A stretch of DNA of 64,000 bases from Halorubrum sp. DM2 (GTDB lineage Archaea > Halobacteriota > Halobacteria > Halobacteriales > Haloferacaceae), in contig NZ_LR594487.1 in NCBI RefSeq assembly GCF_901686465.1, positions 1,237,650 through 1,301,649 of the forward strand, read 5' to 3'. Under the pieces are notes generated by a model that was not told the origin of the DNA, ran no database searches, and worked only from the letters and a program-made list of their open reading frames with translations. The position numbers and the translations under genes are program-made. Shown piece by piece: positions 34,109 to 41,792 of this stretch; within the stretch, counting starts at the first letter, position 1; each line of letters starts with the position of its first letter.

Positions 34109-35351
34109 AAGTACCTCTCAAATATGGTCTGATGAGCAAATCCTCGAAATGGACACTAGTACCTCAACAAATATACTCGAACTCAAGCGGGAACCGATCC
34201 GGGAGTACATCGGGCGAAAACGTCGGTATGGGAAAAATGCGGAGTATATCAAGAAGACACGTGCGATTTTACGGGAGTTTGAGACTTTCCTGTTCAAAGA
34301 CTTTGGGTCCCATCTGTGCGACATCGATGATACTCATGTTGCGGCATTTAATGAGCATCTCCGTACAGGAGGGCAATACTATACGATCACAGGGGCACAG
34401 TCAAAAAAACCGAAGCAAATTGATCTGATAGACCGGACGAGACACGAATACCTCCGTGAGCTTGTCGGATTTTACAACTGGCTCGTTGAGGACGAAGGTG
34501 TACTCACTCAGAACCCCGCAAAGAAGGCGTTGAATGACCTCCCTGAGTCGGAATTCGATCTATCACCACCGGGGCGTCCGCGTATTGAGATGCCGGAAAT
34601 GCGAGCATTTGTACAATGGCTATCGACACCGATCCACAGAGCGATCATTCTGTTTCTCCTGAAAACCGGAGCAAGGATCGGCGAAATGGTGAACTTAGAT
34701 TTGTGCTGTCTCAATCTATCACATCCAATTTACCAATCCCTACTTGAGAGACGTGGAATCTCGCTTGATTCTGCTATTCGATCATCCCCAGATACCGTTT
34801 TTTTACAGGGTGGATATCAATCGAACACAGAAATCCGCGGTGAGGCAAGAACAGTAGGAAATAAGCGTCAACGACCGAGTGGGACCCTTGTTCCGATAGA
34901 TGATGAACTCAAGACAGCACTACTAGAGTATCTGCTTACTCGACGATGTGCTTATTCTCATCCTCAACAGGCCCGACCGGTATTTCTCAACCGCCAAGGA
35001 TCAGGAGATAACGACCGTCTCACACGGCAGTCGGTCTATGGGATTCTCACAAAAAACGGTGCCTCAGAAGGCGTGTTGAAACAGTACGGCTGGTGGTCTA
35101 GGGGATTACCAACAGAAGAGAAAGTTACTCCACACTACTTCCGCCACTACTTCACTCACAATCATCGGCATAACCAAGGTGTACATGATCAGTACATGCC
35201 GGAGGGTGTCATCGCGTATATTCGTGGTGACGCTCCAGAAGGTGATTCGGTCAGAGAACAGACGTATCGACATGATGATTGGAACGTCTGGGAACGCTAC
35301 ATCAAACGGCCGTACTTAGAAGGGATTTACGAGTTCAATCTGTACGACTAG
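34098..35351 (+). CDS. Tyrosine recombinase/integrase
   Basis: About 417 residues from MADKSTSQIW. The N-terminal SAM-like domain (IREYIGRKRRYGKNAEYIKK) is followed by the catalytic domain with the first Arg in LLKTGARIGEMVNLD, the HxxR box in TPHYFRHYFTHNH, and a probable Tyr near TYRHDDWNVWERYIK. It lies between the two opposite-strand halves of the type IIG gene with an RHH partner, as expected of an invertase or of an element that inserted there. No tRNA target is visible nearby. Confidence 0.85.
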   Translation: MADKSTSQIWSDEQILEMDTSTSTNILELKREPIREYIGRKRRYGKNAEYIKKTRAILREFETFLFKDFGSHLCDIDDTHVAAFNEHLRTGGQYYTITGAQSKKPKQIDLIDRTRHEYLRELVGFYNWLVEDEGVLTQNPAKKALNDLPESEFDLSPPGRPRIEMPEMRAFVQWLSTPIHRAIILFLLKTGARIGEMVNLDLCCLNLSHPIYQSLLERRGISLDSAIRSSPDTVFLQGGYQSNTEIRGEARTVGNKRQRPSGTLVPIDDELKTALLEYLLTRRCAYSHPQQARPVFLNRQGSGDNDRLTRQSVYGILTKNGASEGVLKQYGWWSRGLPTEEKVTPHYFRHYFTHNHRHNQGVHDQYMPEGVIAYIRGDAPEGDSVREQTYRHDDWNVWERYIKRPYLEGIYEFNLYD

Positions 35352-35429
35352 ACCCATATCTTAGGTAACTCGCTCTCACGACTTCACATCAGGTTTTTAT
35401 ACAGTCACAGGGATTTTGTATATCATTCA

Positions 35430-37358
35430 ATGAGTCAGGCAACTCTCGGGGACGCACCCTACCGGAATTCCGATCTTTTCTCCGGCTATTACCTTGATGA
35501 ACGCGTCAACGACCTCGAAGACTGGGAGCGCGACGACGAAGCCGAGGCGGCCTTCGAGGTCCTCAGTGAGTTGTGGGCTCTCGAAAAGGACCTCGTTGGC
35601 TCCTACAACGAGGATGAGCTTCTCGACCAGTGGATCACCGAGGTATGCTCAGTTCTTGGATTCGACACGATTTCCGAGGGAACGCTCCCCGACAGCGGCG
35701 GGTACGTCGACCGCCTGCTGTACGAGTCCGATGAGAAACGCCGAGAGGCCGCCGAGCGCAAACTCCAAGACGACACCGAAGGAATGTTCGCGAAGGCCGC
35801 TGCGCTCGTTGAGGCCAAACAGTGGGGACATGACTTTGACCAGCGATTCAGCGAGGATCGGTCATACCGGGATGCCTCTCATCAAGTCAAGTACTATCTC
35901 GAACGCACTCCTCCCGATCTCAAATGGGGCATCCTCACTAATGGTCGGAAATGGCGGCTCTATGGTACCAAAGACTACGAGACGCAAACTTACTATGAAG
36001 TTGACCTTCCGGAGCTACTAGAGTCGGGCGACCTTGAGCAGTTCAAATACTTCTACTGCTTTTTCCGGCCGGAAGCGTTCGTCGAGATCGCCGGAACCTC
36101 ATTCCTCGAAACAGTATGGAACGAGTCGGAGACAGCCGCACAAGAACTCGGTGAGGATCTTCAAGATAACGTCTTCACTGCGCTTCGGGTCCTCGGCGAG
36201 GGGTTCGTTGAGTCGAACGACCTCGACATCGATCCGGACGACGAGGCTGCGCGTGACGAACTCAAAGAGCAGTCGCTCGTCTTGTTGTACCGGCTCATGT
36301 TCGTGTTGTACGCGGAGTCCCGCGGGCTGATCGATCCAGACGACCCCAAACGGAATGCCGAATACCACGAAAACTTCAGTCTCGACGCCAAGCGGTCGGA
36401 GATACTCGATGACTTGGAAGGTGAGGATGTCACTGGCGGAGATGCGTTCCACCGTGAGTACAGCGAGTATTCGACAACCATCTGGAACCGACTCACTCGA
36501 CTGTTCGATCTCGTTGACGAAGGTGAGGAAGACCTCGACATCCCACCGTATAACGGCGGATTGTTTGACACAGACGACCACACATTCCTCGCCGACAATG
36601 AGGTGTCGGATCCGTACATCGCCGAGGTGATCTTCCGACTCTCGACAACACTTAACGAGGAGGGTGAGCACGTCCTCGCGGATTACGCTGACCTCGACAC
36701 GCGCCACCTCGGGACCATATACGAGGGTCTCCTCGAACACGAGTTCCGTATCGCTCCAAATGAGGGGATGGCTGCTGTCTCAGAGGACGGCGGACAGGTG
36801 TGGAAGCAAGGAGACGAGGTATCGGTCGCTGACGCTGTCGAGACGGTCGACGCCGGCGGACTCTACGTTGTCAACGATGAGGGCGAGCGAAAAGCGACCG
36901 GTGCGTACTACACCCCCGACTATGTTGTCACCTACATTGTCGAGGAGACGGTCGATCCGTTGATAGATGAGATTGATGAGGACCTCAAAGCTGATGGACT
37001 TGAGGCAACCGACTCGGAGTACTTCCGGCGCTTCTACGACCGTGTGACCGATCTAAAAGTGCTCGACCCCGCCATGGGGAGTGGTCACTTCCTCACGAAG
37101 GCGACGGGATACCTCACGGAGCAGGTGATGGCCGTCGTACGCGAACAAGAAATTCAGTCGTACGATGAGCAGGACATCCGACGTGAGATCTCGAAGGAGA
37201 GTATCTACGGCGTGGATCTCAACGACATGGCCGTCGAACTGGCAAAGTTGTCGATGTGGCTGGAGACACTCGCTGCAGATCAGCCACTCGCGTTTCTCGA
37301 CCACCATCTCAAAGCTGGTAACTCGCTCGTCGATGCGGCGGCTGCGTCGCCGATGTAG
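35430..37358 (+). CDS. Type IIG restriction-modification enzyme, N-terminal half
   Basis: A 642-residue protein with a nuclease-like domain (FAKAAALVEAKQWGHDFDQR, near residue 125), a long helical region, then methyltransferase start KATGAYYTPDYVVTYIVEE and motif I VLDPAMGSGHFLTKATGYL (about 545) with SIYGVDLNDMAVELAKLSM. It stops just after LKAGNSLV, where intact enzymes continue to motif IV NPPY; that part lies on the other strand at 31729-33825. A TATA element (TTTTTATAC, about 35394) lies 25-30 nt upstream. The truncated protein can still contain an intact nuclease domain, so a possible toxic role without modification deserves thought. Confidence 0.82.
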   Translation: MSQATLGDAPYRNSDLFSGYYLDERVNDLEDWERDDEAEAAFEVLSELWALEKDLVGSYNEDELLDQWITEVCSVLGFDTISEGTLPDSGGYVDRLLYESDEKRREAAERKLQDDTEGMFAKAAALVEAKQWGHDFDQRFSEDRSYRDASHQVKYYLERTPPDLKWGILTNGRKWRLYGTKDYETQTYYEVDLPELLESGDLEQFKYFYCFFRPEAFVEIAGTSFLETVWNESETAAQELGEDLQDNVFTALRVLGEGFVESNDLDIDPDDEAARDELKEQSLVLLYRLMFVLYAESRGLIDPDDPKRNAEYHENFSLDAKRSEILDDLEGEDVTGGDAFHREYSEYSTTIWNRLTRLFDLVDEGEEDLDIPPYNGGLFDTDDHTFLADNEVSDPYIAEVIFRLSTTLNEEGEHVLADYADLDTRHLGTIYEGLLEHEFRIAPNEGMAAVSEDGGQVWKQGDEVSVADAVETVDAGGLYVVNDEGERKATGAYYTPDYVVTYIVEETVDPLIDEIDEDLKADGLEATDSEYFRRFYDRVTDLKVLDPAMGSGHFLTKATGYLTEQVMAVVREQEIQSYDEQDIRREISKESIYGVDLNDMAVELAKLSMWLETLAADQPLAFLDHHLKAGNSLVDAAAASPM

Positions 37359-37450
37359 TAGCCGATCTAGGCAGAATTTCTATATTTTAGTATCTTCTTA
37401 GAGATAATTGGAAGCGAGACTACTACCGTGGTCAAGAGGCGATTCAGACA

Positions 37451-38122
37451 ATGATCGAGTTCATGGACCCCACAGCTGCTAAGATTGTCTTAGCGACTCA
37501 ACGTGGGGATTCGATTAACCGCATCGCGAGCAAAATCGACGTCTCGTACTCATGGGTATACGACTGGATCGAGCGGTTAGAAAACGCGGAGATTATCGTT
37601 AATACCGATAATGGACTCCAGATCGTTGACCACGAGATGCGCCAGCAGTACGCTGAGATGATGGCTGCGTTGTACAGCCGCGACCCCATTTCCCAAGAAG
37701 ACGCGTATGTCATCCCACACTTCGCTGGGATGGAGTTCGCGTACACGGAGATTGACGCGGCGTACGTCTGGACGCACGGCGGCTATCAGATCGCACGGAG
37801 TCACGACGACTATCCGGTGTTTATCGAAGTTCACGACCGCGATGTCGAACGGTGGATTGCGTTCTTCCAGCAGTTTGGCATCAACACAACGATCAGCGAA
37901 CGCCCGGATGCCAGTGATGTCAATGGGAACACCCACTACGTGTTGTTCCCGAAGACCAACAATATCGAGGTCGAGTGGGTCGACGGCAGTCCCGTCATCC
38001 CGTTGGATACCGCCGTCGACCAGATGATGGAGAATCGCCCAGCGTACGAGCCCGCCTTAGAGATTATCGCTAACGAGTACGACAGGGACATCGACGCGTC
38101 ACACCACAGTGCGACAGAATGA
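37451..38122 (+). CDS. HTH-domain regulator
   Basis: A 223-residue protein (a start at 37463, MDPTAAK, is also good). The N-terminal HTH is clear: IVLATQRGDSINRIASKIDV, then SYSWVYDWIERLENAEII. The C-terminal 120 residues (AYVIPHFAGMEFAYTEIDAA, DYPVFIEVHDRDVERWIAFF) form a conserved haloarchaeal domain of unknown role. The same HTH layout (SGLATKLDYSESYLSRGVGD) opens the 47160 protein. A TTAACCAAC inverted repeat lies about 90 bp downstream, so this protein is one candidate to bind it. Confidence 0.75.
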   Translation: MIEFMDPTAAKIVLATQRGDSINRIASKIDVSYSWVYDWIERLENAEIIVNTDNGLQIVDHEMRQQYAEMMAALYSRDPISQEDAYVIPHFAGMEFAYTEIDAAYVWTHGGYQIARSHDDYPVFIEVHDRDVERWIAFFQQFGINTTISERPDASDVNGNTHYVLFPKTNNIEVEWVDGSPVIPLDTAVDQMMENRPAYEPALEIIANEYDRDIDASHHSATE

Positions 38123-38214
38123 GTCTTCGCGAGCGACAGTCCGAGTTTATCAGCAAACACGGTTGACAATCTCATGTCGGTCCCGTCCGAGCAGCGAAGA
38201 ACGATGGTGAGATA

Positions 38215-38253
38215 TTAACCAACAGACTACGTACAACGTCACCTGTTGGTTAA
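38215..38253. repeat. Long inverted repeat, copy 2 (TTAACCAAC type)
   Basis: Perfect 11-bp arms TTAACCAACAG and CTGTTGGTTAA with a 17-bp spacer. It lies about 165 bp upstream of the RecA-like gene that opens the replication operon, after the stop of the HTH gene 37451. Its promoter position favours an operator role. Confidence 0.75.
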
Positions 38254-38416
38254 ATAGCCACTGCGAGTCGGATGGGATTCTGGAAGCGTTCTCGGAAGCA
38301 GTCGGACAGTCACAGAAATCCAGCCAGTCGTAGAGGTCACCATGTGCCTCGTGTCTTTCCTGAAACGCGGAAGCGCCACGCCGCGGCTTATCGGAGCTGT
38401 GGACAACTAGTTGAGT

Positions 38417-39346
38417 ATGAGAGAACACTCACCGGCGAACCGATTGGTGGTGGACCAGCCGACACGAGGGGCTGACCACAATCGGTCCCTCGCCGATCAA
38501 GCTGATCCAGCTACGGATGAGATGCTATTACCGAAGCTTGACAACGGCATCACGCTGCTCGACGTGGACGGCGGCCGTGGTGTCCCGCTCCTACAGTCGC
38601 TCGTGCTCGATCATCTCCTCCTCCATGACGGCCCTGCCTTCTGGGTCGACGCAAACGGACACGCGACGACGACAACACTCGCCCAGATCGCTCCGAGCCG
38701 GAGATTACTCGATCGAATCCACGTCGCACGTGGGTTCACGGCCTACCAGCACTACGGCGCTGTCTGCGATCTCCCGGCGGCGGTGAATCAGTCCATCCAG
38801 GAGTCGACGGCAAACAACCACGCACAAGATGGGCAGCCAGCGGATGGCAATGGTGAATCACCATACACTCCCTCGCTCATCGTCGCGCCGGCTGTCGACG
38901 CCCAGTACCGCGCCAACGACACTCTCGGGGACAGGCACGCCAACACCCTCCAGGCCCGAACGCTCGCTCGGTTGGCAACGTACGCCGACGGGTACGACAT
39001 CCCAGTACTCGTTACTCGGCGTACAATCGACGAATTCACCGAGTCCGTCGCGACGGTCGCTGCCCACCACCTCGAGTGTGAGCAAACACGGATGGGACCG
39101 CGAATCCGTGGCGAGGAGTTCGAGACGCTCGTGTACCCTGTCGACGACGGCGCGTACTACCAGACAACCTTCGCCTACTGGCGGCAGCTGCTCGCGGCAC
39201 GCGCTACGCAGGTCGGCGTCGAACCGACGACGCCGGCATCGGCGACACCCAAGGGTGTCGGAACGGGCGTCACAGCGAAGGGAGAGACGCTCGCAGCCAC
39301 CACAGATCCCCTACTAGATGCGTGGACAGCAACTGGGGGTCGGTAA
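38417..39346 (+). CDS. RecA/KaiC-like P-loop-derived protein of the replication operon
   Basis: A 309-residue protein from MREHSPANRL. Residues about 45-220 read as a RecA-fold core (GITLLDVDGGRGVPLLQSLV, AFWVDANGHATTTTLAQIAP, LIVAPAVDAQYRANDTLG). The Walker A is degenerate (DGGRGVPLL rather than GxxGxGKT), so ATP hydrolysis is doubtful. The protein is followed after 2 bp by the 105-residue gene and then the exonuclease, and precedes PolB. It may be a strand-exchange mediator or clamp-like accessory to the polymerase. Confidence 0.65.
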   Translation: MREHSPANRLVVDQPTRGADHNRSLADQADPATDEMLLPKLDNGITLLDVDGGRGVPLLQSLVLDHLLLHDGPAFWVDANGHATTTTLAQIAPSRRLLDRIHVARGFTAYQHYGAVCDLPAAVNQSIQESTANNHAQDGQPADGNGESPYTPSLIVAPAVDAQYRANDTLGDRHANTLQARTLARLATYADGYDIPVLVTRRTIDEFTESVATVAAHHLECEQTRMGPRIRGEEFETLVYPVDDGAYYQTTFAYWRQLLAARATQVGVEPTTPASATPKGVGTGVTAKGETLAATTDPLLDAWTATGGR

Positions 39347-39348
39347 CG

Positions 39349-39666
39349 ATGGGGCGTACGAACCCGACGTACCGAGATGCGCTCCGGGCCATCGAAGAGC
39401 GCTGGACGGAGTTCCGGCTGGCGCTCCGTCGTCGCGACCAGCCGCGATTCGATCGACTGTTCGAGTACGCTCGTGAGCACGCCGACGCGAGCGGGCTGTT
39501 GAACCACCAGAACCCGATCCTCCCGGCGCTGTTCAGTATCGATCTCGAACAGGAGGCCAAGCTAGAAGATCACGAAGACCGCCTCGAAACACTCGAACAT
39601 CGCCTCAACGAACAGAGCAACATCGAACAGTCACCCGACGAGGGGACCAGCGAGACAACCCGATGA
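39349..39666 (+). CDS. Small helical replication-operon protein
   Basis: A 105-residue protein beginning MGRTNPTYRDALRAIEERW. The sequence WTEFRLALRRRDQPRFDRLF and EYAREHADASGLLNHQNPIL matches a widespread, uncharacterised haloarchaeal family (DUF8156-like). The C-terminus is a coiled coil (KLEDHEDRLETLEHRLNE). It starts 2 bp after the RecA-like gene and overlaps the exonuclease start (ATGA), so all three are one unit. Function unknown, probably structural or an adaptor. Confidence 0.75.
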   Translation: MGRTNPTYRDALRAIEERWTEFRLALRRRDQPRFDRLFEYAREHADASGLLNHQNPILPALFSIDLEQEAKLEDHEDRLETLEHRLNEQSNIEQSPDEGTSETTR

Positions 39667-40319
39667 GCACACTCGCCACGATCGCATTCGATATCGAGAC
39701 GACAGGGTTTTCGACTACTGACCAGCTGACCGTCGTCGGCTTCGACGCCGAGATTGGTTCGCGGGTTTTCCTCAACACAGACGGCAGCACCTGTGCTCCA
39801 ACCATCGAACAGTGCGTGAACGAGCGCCTCACGACGCCGGTAACGCTCTCCGTTCATGACGATGAGGGCGCGTTGTTAGATGCCGTCAAGAAATTCGTCG
39901 ACGCCACGATCGCACAGCGCGATGCCAAACTCGTGGCCTACAACGGGGAAACCTGGAAGGGCGGGTTCGATCTACCGTTTTTTCGGACACGGCTCAGTCA
40001 TCACGAACGCGAGTGGCCGTTCGCTGAGCTGCCGTACATCGATGTAATGGAGGTCTTCACCTCACGCTTCAATACGAGCGAAAACAGCCTCACTGGAGTA
40101 TACGACGAGCTCGTGGCCTCCGGTCATGGCACAGTCGATCCGTTTACAGATAGCAGCCAAGCTGTCGACGCATGGCAGACTGGTGATTTTGAAGCCGTAA
40201 TACTCCACAACGTTGCCGACATTCGGCGCACACGAGCGCTGATGAACGTCGCCGAACGGTACTGCTCGAAGTCAGATTTTTCGATGAAATCGCTCGAACC
40301 AGTGAGTAATGGAAGATAG
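39663..40319 (+). CDS. Stand-alone PolB-type 3'-5' exonuclease (DnaQ fold)
   Basis: A 218-residue protein with the exonuclease motifs of family B polymerases: Exo I IAFDIETTGFST (residues 7-18), Exo II YNGETWKGGFDLPFF near 97, and a terminal NVADIRRTRALMNVAE near 183 supplying the last carboxylate. The PolB protein 1.5 kb downstream lacks these motifs. The likely role is proofreading in trans for that polymerase. The start overlaps the preceding gene by 4 bp. Confidence 0.85.
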   Translation: MSTLATIAFDIETTGFSTTDQLTVVGFDAEIGSRVFLNTDGSTCAPTIEQCVNERLTTPVTLSVHDDEGALLDAVKKFVDATIAQRDAKLVAYNGETWKGGFDLPFFRTRLSHHEREWPFAELPYIDVMEVFTSRFNTSENSLTGVYDELVASGHGTVDPFTDSSQAVDAWQTGDFEAVILHNVADIRRTRALMNVAERYCSKSDFSMKSLEPVSNGR

Positions 40320-40351
40320 ATCGGAGAAACTGTCGAGGGGCTCGGTCACAA

Positions 40352-40807
40352 TTACTTGCTGTATTTGTCTTCGAGAGCAGCTTCTTGTCGAGCCAGTATT
40401 CGGACACCCTCGCGGATCCCCTCGGTCAACACGATCCGTCCGAGCTCCGTCAGTTCGTAGTACGAATAGGTCTCTTCAGTCCCCGTATTCGGATCGCGTC
40501 GGTTCTTGATGAGTGCGACATCCTTGAGCGTCCGGAGAGGATAGTGGAGCGCATTATCCTCCTCACCAAGTACCATTGACAGTTCGCTGGTACTGAGTTG
40601 ATTATTCTCCGCAAGCGCCTCAAGGATCAGATATTGCTTGGGCTTCGACGCCACTTCGTACATCTCCAAGTAATCTTCAAGATCGAACAGGCTGTCTTCA
40701 GGGAGTTCGACATCAAGGTCGAACTCGTTATCACCCTCATTAGAGTCATCACGCCGTCGGAGTGACCCACCGTCAGGAATTGACGTGTGGTCGGGTGAGT
40801 TGGTCAT
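40352..40807 (-). CDS. Winged-helix regulator
   Basis: A 151-residue protein with an acidic N-terminal 50 residues and a winged helix (YEVASKPKQYLILEALAENN, STSELSMVLGEEDNALHYPL, YYELTELGRIVLTEGIREG). It belongs to the broad haloarchaeal ArsR/MarR-like group. It is convergent with the exonuclease gene and divergent from 40902, so it may repress the polymerase region. The start at 40807 is the only good ATG. Confidence 0.78.
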   Translation of the reverse strand: MTNSPDHTSIPDGGSLRRRDDSNEGDNEFDLDVELPEDSLFDLEDYLEMYEVASKPKQYLILEALAENNQLSTSELSMVLGEEDNALHYPLRTLKDVALIKNRRDPNTGTEETYSYYELTELGRIVLTEGIREGVRILARQEAALEDKYSK

Positions 40808-40901
40808 ATAAGTTAGTTGGTCCCCAACCGTCTTAAGATTTTTTACTATGGTTGCGGCAAGACCATCCAGCTATTTGGTCCACCGAGTTGAGTAACAAAT
40901 A

Positions 40902-41504
40902 ATGGAAGAGCGGTTGATCGAGGCACTCGAAACAAGCCCCTACATCAGCGAGACAGAGATCTCCAAACCCAGACTCCTCGTCTATTTGATGGGGCCCTAC
41001 AAGTCCTATCCACCCTACGAGTCACTCTCTGCGGATCGGGGCGTAGCAACGACGCGAACGACACTTGACGAAGCAGTCAAAAACCTCCAAGCTACTGAAA
41101 CTGACTTTGACGCGGATGAGGCACTCTGGCTCCTCATCGAACTCCGCCGACGACTCCGAAGAGAGCGAGGCGTCAATGCCTTCCTCGCGACAGATCCTGA
41201 AATTCCGCTCTACGAAATGGACGCTGCCACCCAGAGTATCGAATTCACCAAGGCATCCGTTACAACTGTCTTTATTGCTCCAGCGATGGGTGACAACCTC
41301 GGTGTCGGTATCGAGATCGGGTCTGTATGTGAACATCTCTCGTCACAGGAACTCCGTGAAGAAGTGCTGTTTCTTGGCGAACAGAACGTCGAAAGTTCGA
41401 TGATCGATGCGATTTCGGAGCGTTGGCACGTTACAGTAGACGAGTTCGATGATTTTGATGGGCTCTATCAAGCTATCAAAGCTCACATCCGCCAAGTTGC
41501 CTAG
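40902..41504 (+). CDS. DUF7509-like protein of unknown function
   Basis: A 200-residue protein starting MEERLIEALETSPYISETEI. It has the strands and helices of a Rossmann-like or nucleoside-deoxyribosyltransferase-like fold (RLLVYLMGPYKSYPPYE, KASVTTVFIAPAMGDNLGVG, EVLFLGEQNVESSMIDAISE). Similar proteins are frequent in haloarchaea without a known role. It lies between the exonuclease and polymerase genes but is separated from PolB by a 288-bp gap containing an inverted repeat. Confidence 0.7.
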   Translation: MEERLIEALETSPYISETEISKPRLLVYLMGPYKSYPPYESLSADRGVATTRTTLDEAVKNLQATETDFDADEALWLLIELRRRLRRERGVNAFLATDPEIPLYEMDAATQSIEFTKASVTTVFIAPAMGDNLGVGIEIGSVCEHLSSQELREEVLFLGEQNVESSMIDAISERWHVTVDEFDDFDGLYQAIKAHIRQVA

Positions 41505-41573
41505 CGAGAGACTCCGTTTTGGTTGTCAGAGCGTGTTGAAACCCCCAGCGAACGAGAATCCAAATAGGTCTAT

Positions 41574-41615
41574 TTAACCAACGAATATCAGTAGTACAGG
41601 CAGTTTGTTGGTTAA
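41574..41615. repeat. Long inverted repeat, copy 3, upstream of polB
   Basis: Arms TTAACCAAC and GTTGGTTAA (9 bp perfect) with a 24-bp spacer. It lies about 180 bp upstream of the PolB start and 70 bp after the preceding gene, i.e. in the polymerase promoter region. The match to copies at 38215 and 47036 supports common control of replication genes. Confidence 0.75.
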
Positions 41616-41792
41616 CACAGATACGGAGATCCGGATACAAACTCGGAAATGATTCCGGAAAGTGGAATAGAGGAGTGAATCCACGAGAACACGCTACTTC
41701 TATCGAGACGATCCTCGTTTCCCGAAATCCGGAATAGACACGCCGGCGATTATGCGAGATTTCGGTGTAGAGGAAGTAGGTGACTTACGCAA

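Noticed and set aside
34098-35351. Provirus attachment site at a tRNA
   Set aside because: No tRNA-like sequence was seen near the recombinase, and the split restriction gene is a better explanation of its place.
41521-41550. Cassette end at GAGCGTGTTGAAACCCCC
   Set aside because: Only about 12 bases resemble the terminus and the subterminal pattern is absent.
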